From positions 1 to 8,308 of the forward strand of contig JAJDXU010000335.1 in the NCBI GenBank assembly GCA_022823105.1: DNA of 8,308 bases, written 5' to 3'. This DNA is from Dehalococcoidia bacterium. Lineage in GTDB: Bacteria > Chloroflexota > Dehalococcoidia > Lucifugimonadales > UBA3495. Below are positions 5,296-8,308 of the stretch, in pieces. Each line of letters opens with the position of its first letter. The stretch's first letter is position 1. A program made the position numbers and the translations under genes. A model generated the notes under the pieces. The model saw nothing but the letters and a program-made list of their open reading frames with translations, was not told the origin of the DNA and did not search any database.

Positions 5296-5586
5296 ATGCC
5301 CATAGAAGAATCCCAAGTCAAACACATCGCTTCCCTGGCCCGCATCTCGCTCAGCGAGACAGAGATAGAATCGTTCGCGCAACAGCTGTCAGACATCCTT
5401 GACCAGTTCGAGGTGTTGCAGAATCTCGACACCACAAACGTGGCGCCCACGGCCCACGTCGCCGGTTTGGACAACGTCCTGCGAGACGACGAGCCGGGAA
5501 CCAGCCTGGATTCGGAGCGCAGTTTGCTCAATGCCCCGCAGCGCCGCGGCGACCTATTCCAGGTGCGCGCCGTTCTGGACGAGTGA
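5296..5586 (+). CDS. gatC: Asp-tRNA(Asn)/Glu-tRNA(Gln) amidotransferase subunit C
   Basis: GatC is the small subunit that wraps around GatA and stabilises the GatCAB complex, which converts mischarged Glu-tRNA(Gln) (and in some organisms Asp-tRNA(Asn)) to the amidated form. The 96 aa length matches the family. The N-terminus VKHIASLARISLSE.E and the following LSDILDQFEVLQNLDT are the family's hallmark helices, and the middle carries the usual APT.H..GL.NVLRDDEP segment. The end, DLFQVRAVLDE, matches the usual FxVP/V-x-xV-LxE tail. ATG 5296 follows GGGAG (5281-5285) by 10 nt. The stop overlaps a possible GTG start of gatA, and the next ATG is 2 nt downstream, so the two are surely co-translated in the cytoplasm. 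No promoter is obvious in the 25 nt upstream; it may be read from within or before the small membrane genes. Confidence 0.93.
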   Translation: MPIEESQVKHIASLARISLSETEIESFAQQLSDILDQFEVLQNLDTTNVAPTAHVAGLDNVLRDDEPGTSLDSERSLLNAPQRRGDLFQVRAVLDE

Positions 5587-5588
5587 AC

Positions 5589-7061
5589 ATGTCCGAACCC
5601 GCGGCCAAACACCTCTGGCAATTGAGCGTCGCCGAAGCGTCCCGCCTGCTCGCCGCCAAAGACATCAGCAGCGTTGAGCTAACGGAGGCTTTTCTTGATC
5701 GGATCGCGGATGTAGACAGTCGTACGCGCGCTTACATCACCGTGGCGGCCGACACCGCTCGCGCAGAGGCTCAAGCGGCCGACCGGCGTATCGCCGCGGG
5801 TGAATCCACGCCCCTGACGGGCATTCCAATGCAGATCAAGGATTTGTTGAGCACGGAGGGGATCACAACCACCTGCGCGTCCCGAATGCTGGAAAACTAC
5901 GTTCCGGTTTATGACGCCACGGCGGTGGCGAGGCTGCGTGGGCAAGGGGCAGTGCTGCTGGGAAAGGGCAACATGGACGAGTTCGGGATGGGCTCGTCAA
6001 CCGAGAACTCCGCGTTCTTCCCGACGCGCAACCCCTGGGACGCGACGCGAGTGCCCGGAGGAAGCAGCGGAGGTTCAGCGGCGGCCGTGGCAGCCGGAGA
6101 GGCGGCATACGCACTGGGCACCGACACCGGCGGCAGCATCCGACAGCCGGCGGCATTTTGCGGGGTGACCGGTCTCAAACCCACCTACGGGCGGGTCAGC
6201 CGATACGGACTGGTGGCCTACGCTTCGTCGCTGGACCAGGTGGGCCCGATCGCCAGGGACGCCGCCGACTGCGCCGTGATCCTGCAGGCCATCGCCGGTC
6301 ACGACCGATTTGACGCCACGTCCCTGCCGAATCCGGCGCCGGACTATTCGGCTGCGCTGACCGGAGACATCTCGGGTCTGCGCCTGGGCGTGCCGGAGCA
6401 ATACTTCGCCGACGGGATGGACAACGGCGTGCGGTCCGCTGTGACCGCCGCAATCGAGCAGCTGCGCGACCGGGGAGCTGAGATACGGGAAGTCTCACTT
6501 CCCACCACGGAGTACGCGCTGGCCTGCTACTACGTCATCGCGCCGTCCGAATGCTCCGCGAACCTGGCCAGATACGATGGCGTCAAATACGGCTATTCCC
6601 ACCAGGGCGAAGGAGACATGTGGGAGGCGATGGAGCGCACCCGGCAGCATGGGTTCGGTCCCGAGGTGAAACGCAGGATAATGCTGGGCGCGTTCGCGCT
6701 TTCGTCAGGATACTATGACGCCTACTACCGCAAGGCCCAGCAGGTGCGCACGCTCATCCGGGAGGACTTCGATCGGGTTTTCGGGGAAGTCGACGCGCTG
6801 GCGGCGCCCGTATCGCCGTTGGTCGCTTTCCCCATCGGCGACCGGACCGACGACCCGGTGCGCATGTACCTGGTGGACGTCTACACGTTGCCGGTGAACA
6901 TCGCGGGGTTGCCGGCGATGTCCGTGCCTTGCGGATTCAGCGATGGCTTGCCGGTGGGTCTGCAACTCATCGGGCCGCACCTTGCCGAGGGACGACTGCT
7001 CAACATCGCCCATGCCTATCAGCAAGCAACGAATTGGCACCGGGCGCGACCGGACATATAG
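5589..7061 (+). CDS. gatA: Asp-tRNA(Asn)/Glu-tRNA(Gln) amidotransferase subunit A
   Basis: GatA is the glutaminase subunit of GatCAB; it releases ammonia from glutamine and channels it to GatB. The amidase-signature Lys/cis-Ser/Ser triad is complete: K84 in MQIKDLL, S159 in GGSSGGS and S183 in TDTGGSIRQP. The K-to-S spacings of 75 and 24 residues equal those known for Staphylococcus aureus GatA (K79, S154, S178). NMDEFGMGSSTENSAFF and the block GLKPTYGRVSRYGLVAYASS are nearly invariant in bacterial GatA and separate it from other amidases. At 490 aa it is the standard length. I start it at ATG 5589, 2 nt after the gatC stop; a GTG at 5583 overlapping that stop would add two residues. The Shine-Dalgarno is weak, consistent with coupling to gatC. 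gatB is not in this window and must be elsewhere. Confidence 0.95.
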   Translation: MSEPAAKHLWQLSVAEASRLLAAKDISSVELTEAFLDRIADVDSRTRAYITVAADTARAEAQAADRRIAAGESTPLTGIPMQIKDLLSTEGITTTCASRMLENYVPVYDATAVARLRGQGAVLLGKGNMDEFGMGSSTENSAFFPTRNPWDATRVPGGSSGGSAAAVAAGEAAYALGTDTGGSIRQPAAFCGVTGLKPTYGRVSRYGLVAYASSLDQVGPIARDAADCAVILQAIAGHDRFDATSLPNPAPDYSAALTGDISGLRLGVPEQYFADGMDNGVRSAVTAAIEQLRDRGAEIREVSLPTTEYALACYYVIAPSECSANLARYDGVKYGYSHQGEGDMWEAMERTRQHGFGPEVKRRIMLGAFALSSGYYDAYYRKAQQVRTLIREDFDRVFGEVDALAAPVSPLVAFPIGDRTDDPVRMYLVDVYTLPVNIAGLPAMSVPCGFSDGLPVGLQLIGPHLAEGRLLNIAHAYQQATNWHRARPDI

Positions 7062-7090
7062 GCGACCGGCGAGTGCTCGCCATCGTCGCC
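7061..7090 (+). terminator. Nested hairpin at the end of gatA, possible terminator
   Basis: The outer arms GGCGAC (7061-7066) and GTCGCC (7085-7090) are perfect complements, and inside them GGCGAG (7068-7073) and CTCGCC (7076-7081) pair around a very tight loop. The structure begins on the last base of the gatA stop codon. It is GC-rich and lacks a following T-tract, so it may be a factor-dependent terminator, a pausing or RNA-stabilising element, or a boundary to the asnS transcript. Confidence 0.45.
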
Positions 7091-7107
7091 GGGCGCACGA
7101 TGCCCTG

Positions 7108-7116
7108 TGCTAGAAT
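7108..7116 (+). promoter_or_regulatory. Extended -10 promoter for asnS
   Basis: TGC directly before TAGAAT (7111-7116) makes an extended -10 box with five of six consensus bases. No TTGACA-like -35 is seen about 17 nt upstream, as is common for extended -10 promoters. It lies 31 nt before the asnS start and just after the gatA hairpin, giving asnS a likely start site near 7123. Confidence 0.45.
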
Positions 7117-7147
7117 CGGGTAATCATGCGCTACGGGGGTTTATGTC

Positions 7148-8308
7148 ATGCCAACGTCCGGACGCACTCGCATAAAAGACCTCCTTTCAGTGGAGCGGCT
7201 GGATGACTCTCCCAATCCCGTTGTGGTCAGCGGATGGGTCAAAACGGTACGCTCATCCGGCGGCGTTTCCTTCGTCCAGATCAACGATGGATCGAGCCTC
7301 TCGGACCTGCAGATCGTAGTTGACGCCAACTGCCCTGACTACACGCTGGTGGCCGGACTCACCACCGGTTGCAGCGTGACGGCCCACGGGGTGTTGCAAG
7401 AGTCTCTGGGTCGCGGGCAGCGGTATGAGGTGGCGGCGCGTTCCCTCGAACTGCTCGGAGGCGCGGACCCTGAGGAATACCCGCTCCAGAAGAAACGGCA
7501 CACGCTGGAGTTTCTACGGGAACTGGCCCACCTGCGACCGCGCACGAACACCTTCGGTGCAGTGGCGCGCGTGCGGAACGCGATGGCTTTCGGCATCCAC
7601 CAATTCTTCCAGCAGCGCGGCTTCCTTTACATCCAGACGCCCATTATCACTGCCAGCGACGCCGAGGGCGCCGGCGCGATGTTCCGTGCGACGACCCTTG
7701 ACCTCAATAATCTGCCCACCAGCGACGGTCGCGTTGACAACGACGCCGATTTCTTTGGACGGCCCGCGTTTCTTACTGTCAGCGGTCAACTGGAAGCGGA
7801 GATATTCGCGCAGGCGATGTCGGACGTCTACACGTTTGGCCCAACGTTTCGCGCTGAAAACTCCAACACGTCGCGGCACCTGGCCGAGTTCTGGATGGTG
7901 GAGCCCGAGGTCGCTTTCTGCGACCTGGACGGCCTGGCCCAACTGGCGGAGGACTTCCTGCGCAGCATCTTTGCCCACGTGCTTGAAACTTGTCCGGAGG
8001 ACATGGCGTTCTTCAACCGGTTTTACGACAAAGAGTTGATCACCACGCTGGAAGACATCGCGAATTCCGACTTTGAACGTATGACCTACACGGAAGCCGT
8101 TCGCATCCTGGAAGAATCCGGCGAGTCGTTTGAGTTCCCGGTGCGCTGGGGGGCGGATCTGCAGTCAGAACACGAAAGGTACATCACTGAGCGCAAGGTC
8201 GGGCGGCCGGTGATCGTTACCGACTACCCCAGTTCCATCAAAGCCTTCTACATGCGGCTCAATGATGACGGCGAAACCGTCCGGGCCATGGACGTCCTGG
8301 TACCGAGG
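7148..8308 (+). CDS. asnS: Asparaginyl-tRNA synthetase, 3' end beyond window
   Basis: This class IIb enzyme charges tRNA(Asn) with asparagine in the cytoplasm. The N-terminal OB-fold that binds the anticodon is seen at about 25-110 (VVSGWVKTVRSSGGVSF and the following strands). The catalytic domain follows with ITASDAEGAGAMF, the AsnRS-specific segment FFGRPAFLTVSGQLEAE, and motif 2 as TFGPTFRAENSNTSRHLAEF with R235 and E237. These are characteristic of AsnRS rather than AspRS or LysRS. The frame stays open for 387 codons to the window end, at VRAMDVLVPR; the ATP-binding motif 3 (usually GIGEIIGGSQREER) would come next, so roughly 75-80 residues of a usual 460-470 are missing only because of the window edge. 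ATG 7148 has GGGGG (7135-7139) 8 nt upstream; the out-of-frame ATG at 7143 is not used. Its presence means tRNA(Asn) can be charged directly. Confidence 0.95.
   Translation, partial: MPTSGRTRIKDLLSVERLDDSPNPVVVSGWVKTVRSSGGVSFVQINDGSSLSDLQIVVDANCPDYTLVAGLTTGCSVTAHGVLQESLGRGQRYEVAARSLELLGGADPEEYPLQKKRHTLEFLRELAHLRPRTNTFGAVARVRNAMAFGIHQFFQQRGFLYIQTPIITASDAEGAGAMFRATTLDLNNLPTSDGRVDNDADFFGRPAFLTVSGQLEAEIFAQAMSDVYTFGPTFRAENSNTSRHLAEFWMVEPEVAFCDLDGLAQLAEDFLRSIFAHVLETCPEDMAFFNRFYDKELITTLEDIANSDFERMTYTEAVRILEESGESFEFPVRWGADLQSEHERYITERKVGRPVIVTDYPSSIKAFYMRLNDDGETVRAMDVLVPR

Noticed and set aside
71..7060. The same 10-mer CGGACATATA at 71-80 and 7051-7060
   Set aside because: One copy sits in the promoter region and the other in the last codons of gatA; the flanks are unrelated, so it is most likely coincidence rather than a repeat element.
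7425..8039. Open frame of 204 codons on the plus strand inside asnS
   Set aside because: The asnS frame has unmistakable AsnRS motifs over the same bases; the alternative product is rich in Arg, Ser, Thr and Trp as expected of an out-of-frame reading.
1..8308. CRISPR array, tRNA/rRNA genes, transposase or attachment-site repeats
   Set aside because: I looked on both strands and saw no regularly spaced repeats, cloverleaf-like stems with CCA-type ends, or transposase motifs; a covariance-model scan could still find a small RNA I missed.

Overview
The window is an 8.3 kb, GC-rich (roughly 60% by eye) bacterial segment in which every supported gene lies on the + strand. Gene density is high and no mobile element, CRISPR array, tRNA or rRNA was seen. 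The mix (PHP phosphoesterase, paired MaoC-like proteins, tandem-VOC protein, NAD-type SDR, and gatC-gatA next to a bacterial AsnRS) would suit an environmental Chloroflexota-type (e.g. SAR202/Dehalococcoidia-like) genome. That placement is a guess from gene content and style, not a demonstrated assignment.

Region 1 (about 54-3600) looks like one transcription unit. A sigma70-like promoter precedes a TTG-started PHP-domain metal phosphoesterase. Two short hot-dog (MaoC-like) proteins follow, then a VOC-superfamily protein built of two similar halves, then a histidine-rich ABC ATPase of the zinc/manganese (ZnuC/MntB) type. Spacers are 6-13 nt except for 75 nt before the VOC gene. A GC-rich hairpin followed by a T-rich stretch lies 8 nt after the ATPase stop and probably ends the unit. 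No permease or binding protein is present. The two MaoC-like proteins and the VOC protein all appear altered at the positions that normally carry catalytic or metal-binding residues, so the joint function is unknown.

Region 2 (about 3600-4725) is a ~285 nt gap with weak hairpin and promoter-like signals and no convincing gene, followed by a single classical-type SDR oxidoreductase with a good ribosome binding site.

Region 3 (about 4726-5270) is a two-gene unit of small, unrecognised membrane proteins (66 and 98 aa) with its own TATAAT box. The stop of the first and the start of the second are 4 nt apart, with an AGGAGG lying across the junction.

Region 4 (5296-end) is housekeeping translation machinery: gatC and gatA (subunits of the tRNA-dependent amidotransferase), a strong nested hairpin at the gatA stop, an extended -10 promoter, and asnS (asparaginyl-tRNA synthetase), which runs off the window just before its class II motif 3. 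gatB is not in the window.
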